From: an uncultured bacterium
Lineage (GTDB): Bacteria; Verrucomicrobiota; Lentisphaeria; Victivallales; Victivallaceae
Direction: 5' to 3'
Assembly: GCA_900551245.1 (NCBI GenBank)
Contig: URVC01000011.1
Coordinates: forward strand, 1 to 64,000
DNA length: 64,000 bases
Shown here: piece after piece, positions 24,053 to 34,217 of the stretch
Numbering within the stretch: the first letter of the stretch is position 1
Layout: each line of letters begins with the position of its first letter
Made by a program: the position numbers and the translations under genes
The notes under the pieces: model-generated
The model's database searches: none
What the model was told of the DNA's origin: nothing
What the model saw: only the letters and a program-made list of their open reading frames with translations

Positions 24053-24090
24053 AGGAGAGTGTAAAGTTCACCTAAAATTGATTTTGCATT

Positions 24091-25188
24091 ATGTGTGCCT
24101 ATTACAGTAAAGCGTGTCGTCTCTCGGAGACCATACAGACGGAAATCCAACAGGGACGTCTATTCAACAACCCCTATTTCCCGTCGGAAATACAGCTTGC
24201 GGCCCGCTATTGTGCAAGTCGTCACACGGTACGCAGAATTCTGGCGAAACTCACCGATGACGGAATCCTGATCCGCATGGACAACGGGCGCGTGAAAATC
24301 AGTCCATCTGTCGAGGAAAACATCTCGATAAATCCCGGGAAAATCAAGCTGGCCTGGATCTATGCAGCGTATCCCGACTCCACGATTGCAGAAGTCACTG
24401 CGGGAATTGTCGACTTCGCCGAAAAAAATGAGGTGGATCTGCAGATTATAAACAGCACCTCCGGCCACCAGGAAGTGCTGCAACTTCTTCCCCACATCAA
24501 ACAGCTGGGATTTGATGGTGCGATGATTCTGCCATATGAAATACCGGAATATGCCGCCTGTTTGAATCAACTGGTCCGGGAGCATTTTCCTGTCGTTACA
24601 TTCGGGCCGACATACGGCAGCAACTGCAGTTCGGTTTCCACGGACGACTTCGGCAGTACCTTTCAGGCGGTGAGAGATCTGATACAACGGTACGACCGCC
24701 CAGTGTACTTCATCGGAGCCTGCGAGGGCGGCAGCGCCACAGAGCGGTATCACGCCTACTGCCGCGCGATGCTCGACGCCGGATTCGAACAGGAGATCAG
24801 GCAATATTCCATATTTCTGGAATGCGCCTGCCCCAACCCGGACTACTGGCCGATTGAGCAAAAACTTCTTCATCCTGCCGAACTCATCAGAAAGGCAATG
24901 GAACAATTTCCCCGCCCCTGCTCCATCTTCTGCGTGAACGACTATGTGGCAAACGGAGTCTACCGGAGCGTCGAAAAAGACCGGATCGGCATTGATCTCA
25001 TGGTGGTGGGGTTTGACGATCTGCCGCTGGCACGGCGCCTGTGTCCGCCGCTGTCAACCATCCAGGTCGATAAGCATCAGATCGGATTTCAGATGGCAAT
25101 GTTGTTACACAAAATTATATCACAACGAATCGAGAATCAGATTCACCTGAAACTCCCAGCAACATTCATCCGCAGGAGATCATCCTGA
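24091..25188 (+). CDS. GntR-type DNA-binding, LacI-type sensing transcription regulator
   Basis: A 365-aa chimera like AraR of Bacillus. Residues about 8-70 form a GntR winged helix (FPSEIQLAARYCASRHTVRRILAKLTDDGILIR). Residues about 84-360 are a LacI/periplasmic-binding-type sugar sensor (TFGPTYGSNCSSVSTDDFGSTFQAV; PCSIFCVNDYVANGVYR; DLMVVGFDDLPLARRLCPPLSTIQVD). It opens a run of same-strand genes with a pseudopilin and three glycosidases, and probably controls them in response to their product. No good Shine-Dalgarno precedes the ATG. Confidence 0.9.
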   Translation: MCAYYSKACRLSETIQTEIQQGRLFNNPYFPSEIQLAARYCASRHTVRRILAKLTDDGILIRMDNGRVKISPSVEENISINPGKIKLAWIYAAYPDSTIAEVTAGIVDFAEKNEVDLQIINSTSGHQEVLQLLPHIKQLGFDGAMILPYEIPEYAACLNQLVREHFPVVTFGPTYGSNCSSVSTDDFGSTFQAVRDLIQRYDRPVYFIGACEGGSATERYHAYCRAMLDAGFEQEIRQYSIFLECACPNPDYWPIEQKLLHPAELIRKAMEQFPRPCSIFCVNDYVANGVYRSVEKDRIGIDLMVVGFDDLPLARRLCPPLSTIQVDKHQIGFQMAMLLHKIISQRIENQIHLKLPATFIRRRSS

Positions 25189-25227
25189 AAGAGAAAGTTT
25201 AACAACATGAACCAAAGGAGATTGCAC

Positions 25228-25932
25228 ATGAACAGACCACTCACGAAAAACTGTCGCAATGCTGAATTTACCTTAATTGAACTTTTAGTAGTGATTGCTA
25301 TTATTGCAATTCTGGCGGCCATGCTTCTCCCGGCCCTCAACAAGGCCCGGGCCAAAGCACAAACCACCCGATGCATCTCCAACCTGAAACAGCAAGGCCA
25401 GGGAATCATCGGATATGTGGGAGATTACCTTGACACTCTTCCGCCGACATTCAGCAATTTCATGAAAGAAAACTGGGATATGCGTTGCATCAGCGTTTCC
25501 GAAACCGATCCGAGACAGGGCGGTCTGGCTCTGGTTGCAAATTATGTCCGGAATATGAAAAACTGTTATGGAGATAATCGCCCTAAATGGCTGTACTGCG
25601 ATGCGCTGGTCGCGAGAGGTGCGGCATGGGACGGAAACATTCCCAATGAACGGGGCATCGCATATTACTACAACCGCGACTCCTCCGTCGGTCAGGGATA
25701 TGGAACAGAAAAATATACCTGCTTCGGGAGAAAATACTCCAAACTTTCTTCTGAAATTCTGGTTTTCTGCATCGGTTGCGGCGCAGTCTTCGATTATGCC
25801 CTGCACAACGGCGGAGGAACCATGCTCCGGGCGGATGGCTCTGTAAAATGGTATCCCTTCGGGAAATATAGACTGGGAAATCATGCCACCACGCCAGACG
25901 GCACAATCATCTGGCTGGATAAAAACCGTTAA
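25228..25932 (+). CDS. Pseudopilin-like protein with H-X9-DG motif, inside the glycosidase operon
   Basis: A 234-aa protein with a class III prepilin leader: basic N-terminus, then FTLIELLVVIAIIAILAAM with glutamate at +5, and a single hydrophobic helix. The globular part ends with the H-X9-DG signature (HNGGGTMLRADG) of the DUF1559-like proteins that are expanded in planctomycetes and Lentisphaerae. Start 25228 is chosen because AAAGGAG lies 8-9 nt upstream; the ATG at 25207 precedes that site. It lies 39 bp after the regulator and 28 bp before the GH42-like gene, so it is most likely part of the operon. It may be exported and bind or present substrate. Confidence 0.88.
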   Translation: MNRPLTKNCRNAEFTLIELLVVIAIIAILAAMLLPALNKARAKAQTTRCISNLKQQGQGIIGYVGDYLDTLPPTFSNFMKENWDMRCISVSETDPRQGGLALVANYVRNMKNCYGDNRPKWLYCDALVARGAAWDGNIPNERGIAYYYNRDSSVGQGYGTEKYTCFGRKYSKLSSEILVFCIGCGAVFDYALHNGGGTMLRADGSVKWYPFGKYRLGNHATTPDGTIIWLDKNR

Positions 25933-25960
25933 CCCCCACTGTCCAGGGAGATCAAAGACA

Positions 25961-28900
25961 ATGAAGCTGCTATCTGTTGTCCATCTTGGAGTTCTTCTGA
26001 CCTGCGGAACCGCAATCGGTGCAGTTCCACCGGATTCCGCGGAAAACCTGTTGAACAACTCTTCGTTTGAACGAGTTCAGGCCAATGGTGTACCTGCCGA
26101 CTGGGCGATCACCTACCGCCTGGTTGACGCATCCATCCGCAGTGTTCCCTCCGCGACGGCGGCGGATGGGGGGAAGGTGCTCCGTATACAGCGGAAAACC
26201 CCGTACTCCGAACATCTGTATGCAAGCATCGCCACCTCCTTTCCCGCAAAAGCAGGAGTTCGCTACCGGATAAGTCTGGCGGCTCGATGTGCAAAAGAAA
26301 ATTTCGTCTCGCTGGTCATCGGACAAAAATGGGATATACGATACCGGATTATTCCGGATACATTCTGGAGGCGCAACCTCTTTGAATTCACTCTGACCGC
26401 AGATCAGATCACCAGCCAGGGAACTGCGCCGCTTCTCTTCATCTGCGACGACGTTACCGCAGATTTTGAACTGGATGACATTCAGCTCGTACCAGCACAA
26501 CACTCCATCGACACGGTCGGCACCCCCCTGCCCTCCTCCCGGCAGATTGCAAACGGCGTCTATCTGGCTCCGTCCGGCGACACCCCGGAATCCCGGGAAA
26601 ATACTTTTACTCTTCCAGCTGACAAAAATCATTGGGAAAGTATGGCCGAGTTCTCCGAAAAGAATTTAAAGGCGGATGTTGCCCTTTTCTGGGATCAGGC
26701 GCAGGGGATAGCATTTAAGATTCATGTCCGTGACAACGTCGTCAACGCTCTGTCTGGCGCCGAACTGTTCCGCGGTGACAGCATCCAGATGCGGATTGAG
26801 CCGGCGGGGAAATGCCGGGATGAAGTTCGGGATGACGATCTGGAAATTGGATTTTCCCCGACTGCAGGCAAAGTGAGCACCTGGTACTGGGGCGCCGAAC
26901 GCGTCCTGACTCCGGAAGAGGCGGAGATCACTGCGACGCGCACTGTTGACGGCTATGTACTCTCCGGAGTTCTGCGATGGAAGCTGTTTCCCGCATCGAT
27001 GAGGCAGCAGGGCTTCTTCGGCTTCAACATGATCGTCAACGACTCCGACGTCGCAGGGGAACGGGAGCGCTCCGTCGCATTTCTCGCCGACGGCATCCAT
27101 CATGCCAAGAGCAACCGCAACAATATCCTTGTATTCAACAGCGGCCGGAGAAATCTGTACTGCCGCGCCCGCATTGACAAAAATTACGGAAGGGCCGTTT
27201 GCGACTGGTTTGCGGTGGACAACACCGCCCCGCGGAGAACTCGTCTGCGTCAATCCATCAGAGATGCCCGGGGCAATCTCTCCCGATTGCCCGAGTTGCA
27301 ACTTCGCGCCGGCCAACTGGTACGCTACACGGCGGAATATACTCTGAAAGATATCGCCGACGGCACTCTGAACATCACAGCGGAGACCGAAGACGGCAGA
27401 CGCGGCACCTTCCGTGCGGAAAAAGCGGATCAGCTTCAATCACAACTTGCCAGCCTGAAAAAATTGCGGAACAAACTGCAGGTTCTGCAAAAAAAGGCGG
27501 CCGCTCAACCCGCCTCCGCCGTCGCCACCATGTATGAACGAATCGCCGACCTGCAACTGGCGCGTTTCTCACAGCTTCTGCAGGAAAAGTTCTCTCCTGA
27601 GGGGAAAATGAATCTTATGAAGCATTGTGAAAACATTCTGATTCCGGAGATGGAAGAACTGCTTGAGCGCTATGAAACGCTGCTCGCAATCCGCGAAACG
27701 AGGACGCTGCCGGAAAACTGGAAAATGGTCACCTCACGGCAGCGCATGCTCGACAACTGGCCCACCGCGGTCATGCGCTCCGACAGCGGCAAACTGGAAG
27801 AGCGGAAGGTGTATCTCGGCGGCTATGGACACAGCGCTGCCATCCGGGAAGAAATGAAGGACTTCTCCGATATGGGAGCCAACATGATTCATCTGGAAAT
27901 CGGCCCGAGTGCATTTTTCCCGACCCCGGGCAAACAAACGGAATTTGCCGCTCCGGATTACAAGCGCTTCCAGCGGGATATTGCAGAGATTATGACGGTC
28001 GCAAAGCAGAAAAATCTTCGCACCATGCTGCTTCTCGCCCCTCATTACGCTCCGGCATGGTGGTATGACCGTCATCCGGAGGCGGCCGGCATCTGCGGCT
28101 TTGCCAGATATGAAATCATGCATCCGGAAACCCGGAAGATGGTTTCTCACCACCTCGACACCCTGTTCTCCCGGCTTCGTCAGATGCCGTTCAGCGACTC
28201 GATCTTCAGTTTTTGTCTGACCAACGAGCCGAACTATTCCGGAGCTGACCCGAAGGAAAAAGCCTCCCAGCAGCGTTTTGCCGCTTACCTGAAGAACAAG
28301 TTCAAAACCGTTGCGGAACTCAATCGGCGCAGCGGCCTCGCTTTTGCCGATTTCGATGCGGCCTCCCAGAGCGCCGTGACAGAGCCGGCTATGCGCGTAC
28401 TCTTTGAAAAGTACCGTCAGTGGGCTTTGCTCGACTGGCATCAATTCATTGCAAAGGAAACGAAAAAATATTTCCCGGACATTCCCATTCAGACCAAAAT
28501 CATGGTCTTTTTCACTCTGGACCCCCAGCAACTGGAACTGGGCGTGGATCCGGAACTCTACTCGGAACTGGGTGACATCAACGGAAATGACAATTATTTC
28601 TACTATACCCCCGGGGGAACATGGATCGCAGACTGGGGGAAAACCACGTTCTACCATGACCTTCAATGGTCCTTCAAGCCTGCGGCAATCGTCAACGGCG
28701 AAAACCACATCATGCCCGACGGCTTCCCCGGCCGGCTTCCCTACGGACATGTGTATACGCAGGCGTTCCAGCAGTATGCTTCCGGAGTTTCCGGTCTGGC
28801 AACCTGGATCTGGGCGCCATATAAATTCGATCATCCGGAAATCATCCACAATAACATTTCGCGTCGGCCGCTTGCCCTGGCGGCACTGGGGGAGGCAACG

Positions 28901-29590
28901 TTTGATGCAAACCGGCTCTTCAATGAGCTTCAATCGTTGCGCCGCGCCCCGGCAGAAGTGGCTCTGTTCTACAGCCAGACCGCCTATCTCTGGGATCCGA
29001 AAGGATATTCAACCGCCATCCGCGATGTGCACGAACAACTCTGCTTTACCGGGCGCCCGATCACGTTTCTGAGTGAAAAGCAGTTGATCCGCGACCAATT
29101 CGGCTCCGCCAGACTTCTGATACTTACCAACGTGAAAAATCTGGATCGCGAAGCCTGGCAGGGAATCCGCAGATTCACCGCTTCCGGCGGCCGTGTCATG
29201 TATACCGGCGCGATGCCGCTTCGCGATGAATTCAACCGCGCGCTGCCGCCACTCCCCATACCTGCCGAGAGGTTGAACATAACACCCTACCCCGGCATGG
29301 ACATCGCGTCGCTGGAGAAACAAATTGCTCCGAACCTGTCCGCCTTTCAGCTCGGCATGACAGTTTCCTATGCCTCCGGAATGCAGGGAATCTACCGCCG
29401 GACAGTCTCCACGCCGCAGGGCGAGTTGACCAATCTGGTCAATTATAATAAGGGGATACGGAACATTCATTTCCAGATTCCCCGGGGATACAAACTCCGG
29501 GAGCTGATATCGGACCAGCTCATTGACGGGGCTTACTCCCTCAAGCCGTTGTCACCAATTCTGGTCCGTCTGGAAAAGGCAGAGAACTGA
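25961..29590 (+). CDS. Secreted multidomain GH42-like glycosidase
   Basis: A 1209-aa exported enzyme. A signal peptide (MKLLSVVHLGVLLTCGTAIGA) is followed by a carbohydrate-binding jelly-roll-like segment (about 25-175, NLLNNSSFE...NGVPADW). A CBM9/DOMON-like domain comes next (about 190-370), then a helical linker (about 480-570). The catalytic TIM barrel resembles GH42 beta-galactosidases (about 610-960): acid/base candidate E756 in TNEPNYSG, nucleophile candidate E914 in NGENHIMPDG. A trimerisation-like domain follows. The start at 25961 follows CAGGGAG. The precise substrate is unknown. Confidence 0.8.
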   Translation: MKLLSVVHLGVLLTCGTAIGAVPPDSAENLLNNSSFERVQANGVPADWAITYRLVDASIRSVPSATAADGGKVLRIQRKTPYSEHLYASIATSFPAKAGVRYRISLAARCAKENFVSLVIGQKWDIRYRIIPDTFWRRNLFEFTLTADQITSQGTAPLLFICDDVTADFELDDIQLVPAQHSIDTVGTPLPSSRQIANGVYLAPSGDTPESRENTFTLPADKNHWESMAEFSEKNLKADVALFWDQAQGIAFKIHVRDNVVNALSGAELFRGDSIQMRIEPAGKCRDEVRDDDLEIGFSPTAGKVSTWYWGAERVLTPEEAEITATRTVDGYVLSGVLRWKLFPASMRQQGFFGFNMIVNDSDVAGERERSVAFLADGIHHAKSNRNNILVFNSGRRNLYCRARIDKNYGRAVCDWFAVDNTAPRRTRLRQSIRDARGNLSRLPELQLRAGQLVRYTAEYTLKDIADGTLNITAETEDGRRGTFRAEKADQLQSQLASLKKLRNKLQVLQKKAAAQPASAVATMYERIADLQLARFSQLLQEKFSPEGKMNLMKHCENILIPEMEELLERYETLLAIRETRTLPENWKMVTSRQRMLDNWPTAVMRSDSGKLEERKVYLGGYGHSAAIREEMKDFSDMGANMIHLEIGPSAFFPTPGKQTEFAAPDYKRFQRDIAEIMTVAKQKNLRTMLLLAPHYAPAWWYDRHPEAAGICGFARYEIMHPETRKMVSHHLDTLFSRLRQMPFSDSIFSFCLTNEPNYSGADPKEKASQQRFAAYLKNKFKTVAELNRRSGLAFADFDAASQSAVTEPAMRVLFEKYRQWALLDWHQFIAKETKKYFPDIPIQTKIMVFFTLDPQQLELGVDPELYSELGDINGNDNYFYYTPGGTWIADWGKTTFYHDLQWSFKPAAIVNGENHIMPDGFPGRLPYGHVYTQAFQQYASGVSGLATWIWAPYKFDHPEIIHNNISRRPLALAALGEATFDANRLFNELQSLRRAPAEVALFYSQTAYLWDPKGYSTAIRDVHEQLCFTGRPITFLSEKQLIRDQFGSARLLILTNVKNLDREAWQGIRRFTASGGRVMYTGAMPLRDEFNRALPPLPIPAERLNITPYPGMDIASLEKQIAPNLSAFQLGMTVSYASGMQGIYRRTVSTPQGELTNLVNYNKGIRNIHFQIPRGYKLRELISDQLIDGAYSLKPLSPILVRLEKAEN

Positions 29591-29606
29591 CAGGAAAGAT
29601 TCGCTT

Positions 29607-32600
29607 ATGAAATCTCTATACGGTTCGGATCAGTCAAAAGAGTTTCAACAGCAGTTTTCCTCACCGGGCATTCTCTATCGCGACGCCCCGTTCTGGGCCT
29701 GGAACTGCGAATTGGAGGAAAATCAGCTTGTACGGCAAATTGAGTGTTTCTCGCTCATGGGAATGGGGGGATTCTACATGCACGCACGCTTCGGGCTGCG
29801 CACCCCTTACCTGGGTTGCAAATTCATGGAGTGCATCAAAGTTTGCGTCGCTGAAGCAAAAAAACGCAACATGCTGGCCTGGCTTTACGACGAAGACCGC
29901 TGGCCTTCGGGAAGTGCGGGCGGCACCGTAACCCAAGATCCCAGATGGCGGGCGCGCCATCTGAAGTTAAGTTTTGCTCCGGAGTCCGGCCCGGCAGAAG
30001 AGTCCGGGAAACTGCTGTGCTGTTATGCGGTGAAGCTGGATGAAACAGGGAAACTTTTCCATTACGAACGCGTCGCAGCTCAGGACCCCATCCCGGAATC
30101 CTATCGGAAATTGTATGTTTACCGCCAGCTTGCAACTCCGGAACCATGGTTTAACAATATGACCTATCTGGACACGCTCAATCCCGTCGCGGTCAGACAA
30201 TTTCTCGAGGCGACTCACGAAAAATATTTTCACACGGTCGGTGAAGAATTTCATCATACCGTTCCCGGAATCTTCACCGACGAGCCTCAATTCACCCGGC
30301 AGAAGGATCTCCCGACGGCCGGAACAGATCAGCCGGCCATTCTGCCATACACCGATGATTTTCCGGAGAGTTATCAGAGAGAGTACGGTTGTGATTTCTT
30401 CGATACTCTTCCCGAGATTGTATGGGAGCTGCCGGACTCCCGTTATTCCGCGGCACGTTATCGCTTTCACAACCATGTTACAGAACGGTTCGCCACAGCA
30501 TATGCGGACCAGATCGGCGCATGGTGCAGGGAGCACAACCTTCTTTTCACCGGCCATCTGACCGGGGAAGCAACCATGTCCAATCAGTCCGTCTTCTGCG
30601 GAGAAGTGATGCGTTCCTACCGTGCCTTCTCCCTTCCCGGGATCGATATGCTCTGCGATCGCCGGGAGCTGGCGACGGCCAAGCAGGCGCAAAGCGCCTC
30701 CCGCCAGTTCGGCTGCGGCGGCGTTCTGAGTGAACTGGACGGAGTGACCAACTGGGACTTCTCGTTTGCAGACCACAAAGGGCATGGAGACTGGCAGGCC
30801 GCGCTCGGAGTCACCTTGCGGGTGCCGCACCACGCCTGGCTCTCCATGGCAGGCGGAGCCAAGCGGGATTTCCCCGCCTCAATCGGATGCCAGTCAGCCT
30901 GGTATCGGAAATATCATTGGATCGCAGATCATTTTGCACGGCTCAATGTCGCACTCACCCGGGGAAAAGCACTTGTGCATATTGCGGTGATCCATCCGAT
31001 TGAATCGTTCTGGCTGCTTCAGGGGCCGCTCGATCAGACCGCAACTGCCAGAGAAAATGCAGAGAACGATTTCTCCTCTCTGATCGAATGGCTGCTCTTC
31101 GGGTTGCTGGACTTTGATCTGCTGTCGGAATCTCTGCTGCCGGAACAGAATGCTCACGTCGAAGGTTGTCAGCTCGTCGTCGGCGAGATGCACTATTCTT
31201 CCATCCTCGTACCGCCGACACTCACCCTGCGCGCCACTACGCTTGAACTCCTGGAACAATTCGTTGAGGCAGGAGGAAATGTCATATTTTCCGGATCGGT
31301 TGCCCCGCTCTGCGACGCGGAACGCTCCGCCCGTCCGGCCCGGCTGTCCGAACAGTGCACAAGAATCTCCCACACGAAGCATGATATTCTGCAGGTCATG
31401 GAACAGGAGCGGGAACTTCGGATCATTCGCAAAGACACCTGCCTGCCGGCGACAGAACTGCTCTACCAGCTCCGGGAGGACGGCAATGCCCGTTATCTGT
31501 TTGTCGCCAACTCGCTCCGCTGCGGGAACAGCTACCATGCGACCGTATCCGTTCACGGAGAATGGCAGCTGGAAGAGCTTGATACGTTTACGGGCACCGC
31601 CACTTTCGTTGCCGCGGAAATACGGAAAGGGTGGACGGCGTTTGATTTCGAATTTCATCCGCACGGACATCTGCTGCTGCGTCTCACCCCGTCACACAAA
31701 AGCAGCGGAAAATCGTTCCCCCTCTCCCCGCTGAACCAGGAAAAGACAGAAAAAAACATCCTGATGCGTCTGCCGGGGAACTGCGTAAAAGTTTCTCTGG
31801 ATGAACCGAATGTCCTGCTCCTTGACCGGGCGGAGTGGAGAGTTGACGGTGGCCCGTGGGAAGCTCCGCTCGAAATTCTGCGCCTGGACAATACGGCCCG
31901 GGCAAAAATGGGGTTGCAACATAAATTTTACGGGGCACAGCCATGGAGCAAGCCGCAATCAGACAAAATTTACGGTCTGCTTGAACTGCGCTATTCCTTC
32001 GATTGCCGGACAAATGTTTCCCACGTTTTTCTGGCAGCGGAACAGCCGGAGAGTTCGACGTTCTGTCTGGATGGAGAAACAATTCCATTTGCCGACTGCG
32101 GCTACTGGGTGGATGAATCCATTCGACGTACGCTCCTGCCTGATCTGCAGGCAGGCCGGCACACCTTGTGCGTCAAACGCAAATACACAGATCAAACAAA
32201 CATTGAACAGCTCTATCTGCTCGGCGATTTCGGGGTTCATACCCTGGCGGACACGGCGGAAATTACGGCTCCGGTCCGCAGCCTTCACTGGGGGGACATC
32301 ACCACACAGGGGCTTCCCTTTTATGGCGGAAACATCTCCTATCATCTCGATTTTGAACTTTCCAAACCGGAACGTCTGGCTCTGCGACTGCCTCCCAGAA
32401 ACATGAATATGCCGCATGGGTTGTGCAATCCTCAGGCGTCACGCGAGTGCGCCGTGGCAAGTTTTCGCGGAATGCTTGTTTCGGTGAACATCGACGGCAG
32501 AGAAGCAGGCGATATCGCGTTTTCGCCCTGTCAGCTTTCTCTCGGCCGCCTCTCCGCAGGAAAACATCAGCTGAAACTGACCCTCTACGGCAGCCGCATC

Positions 32601-32747
32601 AACTGTTTCGGACCTCTTCATCTCACCTTCCGATACGATTGGGACAGCGCGCCGGATGCCTATCGGCCGACCGGAGATCTCTTCAGCAACGAATACCGGC
32701 TTACGCCATGGGGAATCCTGCATTCCCCTCTTTTACTCCGGGAGTGA
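29607..32747 (+). CDS. GH106-like glycosidase, probably cytoplasmic
   Basis: A 1046-aa protein whose N-terminus has the pattern of GH106/alpha-L-rhamnosidase-like enzymes: PFWAWNCELEENQLVRQIECF, GMGGFYMHARFGL, LAWLYDEDRWPSGSAGG (about 25-115). A long barrel, with FTGHLTGEAT and SELDGVTNWDFSFADHKGHGDWQAALGV further on, is followed by beta-sandwich domains. No signal peptide is present. It lies 16 bp after the GH42-like gene. Rhamnosidase activity is only one possibility, as this wide group includes uncharacterised enzymes. The start at 29607 is 84 bp inside a longer frame that overlaps the previous gene. Confidence 0.72.
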   Translation: MKSLYGSDQSKEFQQQFSSPGILYRDAPFWAWNCELEENQLVRQIECFSLMGMGGFYMHARFGLRTPYLGCKFMECIKVCVAEAKKRNMLAWLYDEDRWPSGSAGGTVTQDPRWRARHLKLSFAPESGPAEESGKLLCCYAVKLDETGKLFHYERVAAQDPIPESYRKLYVYRQLATPEPWFNNMTYLDTLNPVAVRQFLEATHEKYFHTVGEEFHHTVPGIFTDEPQFTRQKDLPTAGTDQPAILPYTDDFPESYQREYGCDFFDTLPEIVWELPDSRYSAARYRFHNHVTERFATAYADQIGAWCREHNLLFTGHLTGEATMSNQSVFCGEVMRSYRAFSLPGIDMLCDRRELATAKQAQSASRQFGCGGVLSELDGVTNWDFSFADHKGHGDWQAALGVTLRVPHHAWLSMAGGAKRDFPASIGCQSAWYRKYHWIADHFARLNVALTRGKALVHIAVIHPIESFWLLQGPLDQTATARENAENDFSSLIEWLLFGLLDFDLLSESLLPEQNAHVEGCQLVVGEMHYSSILVPPTLTLRATTLELLEQFVEAGGNVIFSGSVAPLCDAERSARPARLSEQCTRISHTKHDILQVMEQERELRIIRKDTCLPATELLYQLREDGNARYLFVANSLRCGNSYHATVSVHGEWQLEELDTFTGTATFVAAEIRKGWTAFDFEFHPHGHLLLRLTPSHKSSGKSFPLSPLNQEKTEKNILMRLPGNCVKVSLDEPNVLLLDRAEWRVDGGPWEAPLEILRLDNTARAKMGLQHKFYGAQPWSKPQSDKIYGLLELRYSFDCRTNVSHVFLAAEQPESSTFCLDGETIPFADCGYWVDESIRRTLLPDLQAGRHTLCVKRKYTDQTNIEQLYLLGDFGVHTLADTAEITAPVRSLHWGDITTQGLPFYGGNISYHLDFELSKPERLALRLPPRNMNMPHGLCNPQASRECAVASFRGMLVSVNIDGREAGDIAFSPCQLSLGRLSAGKHQLKLTLYGSRINCFGPLHLTFRYDWDSAPDAYRPTGDLFSNEYRLTPWGILHSPLLLRE

Positions 32748-32820
32748 AAGGCGACATCGACCGCTCTCGGGTACGCTACGGGAAAATAAATTCCACTCAT
32801 AAACAACGACAGGAGCAAAA

Positions 32821-34149
32821 ATGGATCAGCAGGTAAAAGATAGCCTCAAAAAATTGACACGCTTTTTTGATCATCCCAAAGCCGGTACCTGGGAACGCAT
32901 CGATCTGGACATCCGGCGCAACCGCATGGGCTGGGGCAGACTCTGGCTTCAGGATGGCCGGGGCAACGCGCTCAAACACCGGCAGATCAATTTACGCCAG
33001 ACCTCCCACGATTTCCGTTTCGGATGCAACGCATTCAAACTGAAAGATTTTGAAGAAAAAGAGAAAAATGACGCCTATGAAGCCTATTTCAAACGCATCT
33101 TCAACGAAGCGGTAGTTCCCCTTTTATGGGATTCCATCGAACCGGAGAAGGGGATGCTCCGTTATGCGGCGGACAGTTGCAAAATGAGTCGCCGCCCTCC
33201 GGCGGACCTGGTGGTTGAGTGGTGTGAGCAGAATCACATCGCCCCCAAAGGTCACTGGCTTTTCTGCGACAACTTCGTCCCGAAATGGCTGCCGGGAGAC
33301 TGGAATGAAGTGATGCTCCTGCTGGAGGACCGCATCGCCGGCATCGCAGAACGTTACGGCAGACGTATCCGGAAGTGGGACGTCGTCAACGAATCTTTGT
33401 GCAGCCATCCCCGCCGGGATCCCCGCATCGGCGACGCGAGTGTGCCGCCGGACTATCTCTGGCAGATCTTCAAGATGGCGGAAAAATATCTGCCGCGTCA
33501 AAGTGAATTTCTCTACAACGACGGCGGCAACCAGGCTTTTGAGCGTTTTGCGCATGACAGCTCTCCGATGTTCCTCCTCGCAGACCGGCTTCTGCGCCGC
33601 AACGCGAAATTGGACGGCCTCGGAATTCAGTTTCATCTGCTGGCGGACAAAATGGAGCAATTCTCCCGGGAAGAGCTCTGCAATTACTTTGATCCGGCCC
33701 ACCATCTCCGCGTACTGGATCAGCTCGGCCAGCTCAATCTGCCGCTGCACATTTCGGAAATTTCGCTCACGACATTTCCGGAACTTCCCCGGGAAGCGGC
33801 GGAAGAGTTTCAGGCACAATGTCTCCGGAACTTCTACCGCATCTGGTTCAGTCATCGGAACTGCAACTCCATCGTCTACTGGAATCTCTGCGATCAAACC
33901 GCCTTCGGTGAGGAGAACCGCTGGAACGCCTGCCTGATCGATGGAGAGTTCAACGAGAAGCCCTCTTACAAGATGCTGGATCAACTCGTCAACCGGGAAT
34001 GGCATACGCAGACCACTCTCGTCACTGACGAAAACGGCGAAGCAACCTGGAATGGCTTCTATGGAGAATATGAATTGGAAATTGCAGGAACGAAAAAGAA
34101 AGTTTCCCTGACACCGCGGGGAGAGAACGAGTACAAAATTCTCCTCTGA
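32821..34149 (+). CDS. GH10 endo-1,4-beta-xylanase, cytoplasmic
   Basis: A 442-aa GH10 enzyme. An N-terminal beta-rich segment (about 20-70) precedes the barrel. The acid/base is E191 in KWDVVNES and the nucleophile is E313 in LPLHISEISLT. The sequences GHWLFCDNFVPKWL and WNLCDQTAFGEEN fit substrate-binding loops of the family. There is no signal peptide, so it should act on imported xylo-oligosaccharides. It is the last gene of the regulator-pseudopilin-glycosidase run, 73 bp after the GH106-like gene, and converges on the next regulator. AGGAG precedes the ATG. Confidence 0.93.
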   Translation: MDQQVKDSLKKLTRFFDHPKAGTWERIDLDIRRNRMGWGRLWLQDGRGNALKHRQINLRQTSHDFRFGCNAFKLKDFEEKEKNDAYEAYFKRIFNEAVVPLLWDSIEPEKGMLRYAADSCKMSRRPPADLVVEWCEQNHIAPKGHWLFCDNFVPKWLPGDWNEVMLLLEDRIAGIAERYGRRIRKWDVVNESLCSHPRRDPRIGDASVPPDYLWQIFKMAEKYLPRQSEFLYNDGGNQAFERFAHDSSPMFLLADRLLRRNAKLDGLGIQFHLLADKMEQFSREELCNYFDPAHHLRVLDQLGQLNLPLHISEISLTTFPELPREAAEEFQAQCLRNFYRIWFSHRNCNSIVYWNLCDQTAFGEENRWNACLIDGEFNEKPSYKMLDQLVNREWHTQTTLVTDENGEATWNGFYGEYELEIAGTKKKVSLTPRGENEYKILL

Positions 34150-34217
34150 GAGAGCCTGTTCCCACGGTTCTCCGGACTCATTGGCGAACCCCTCTCATGA
34201 AACTCTCCGACAACCGT

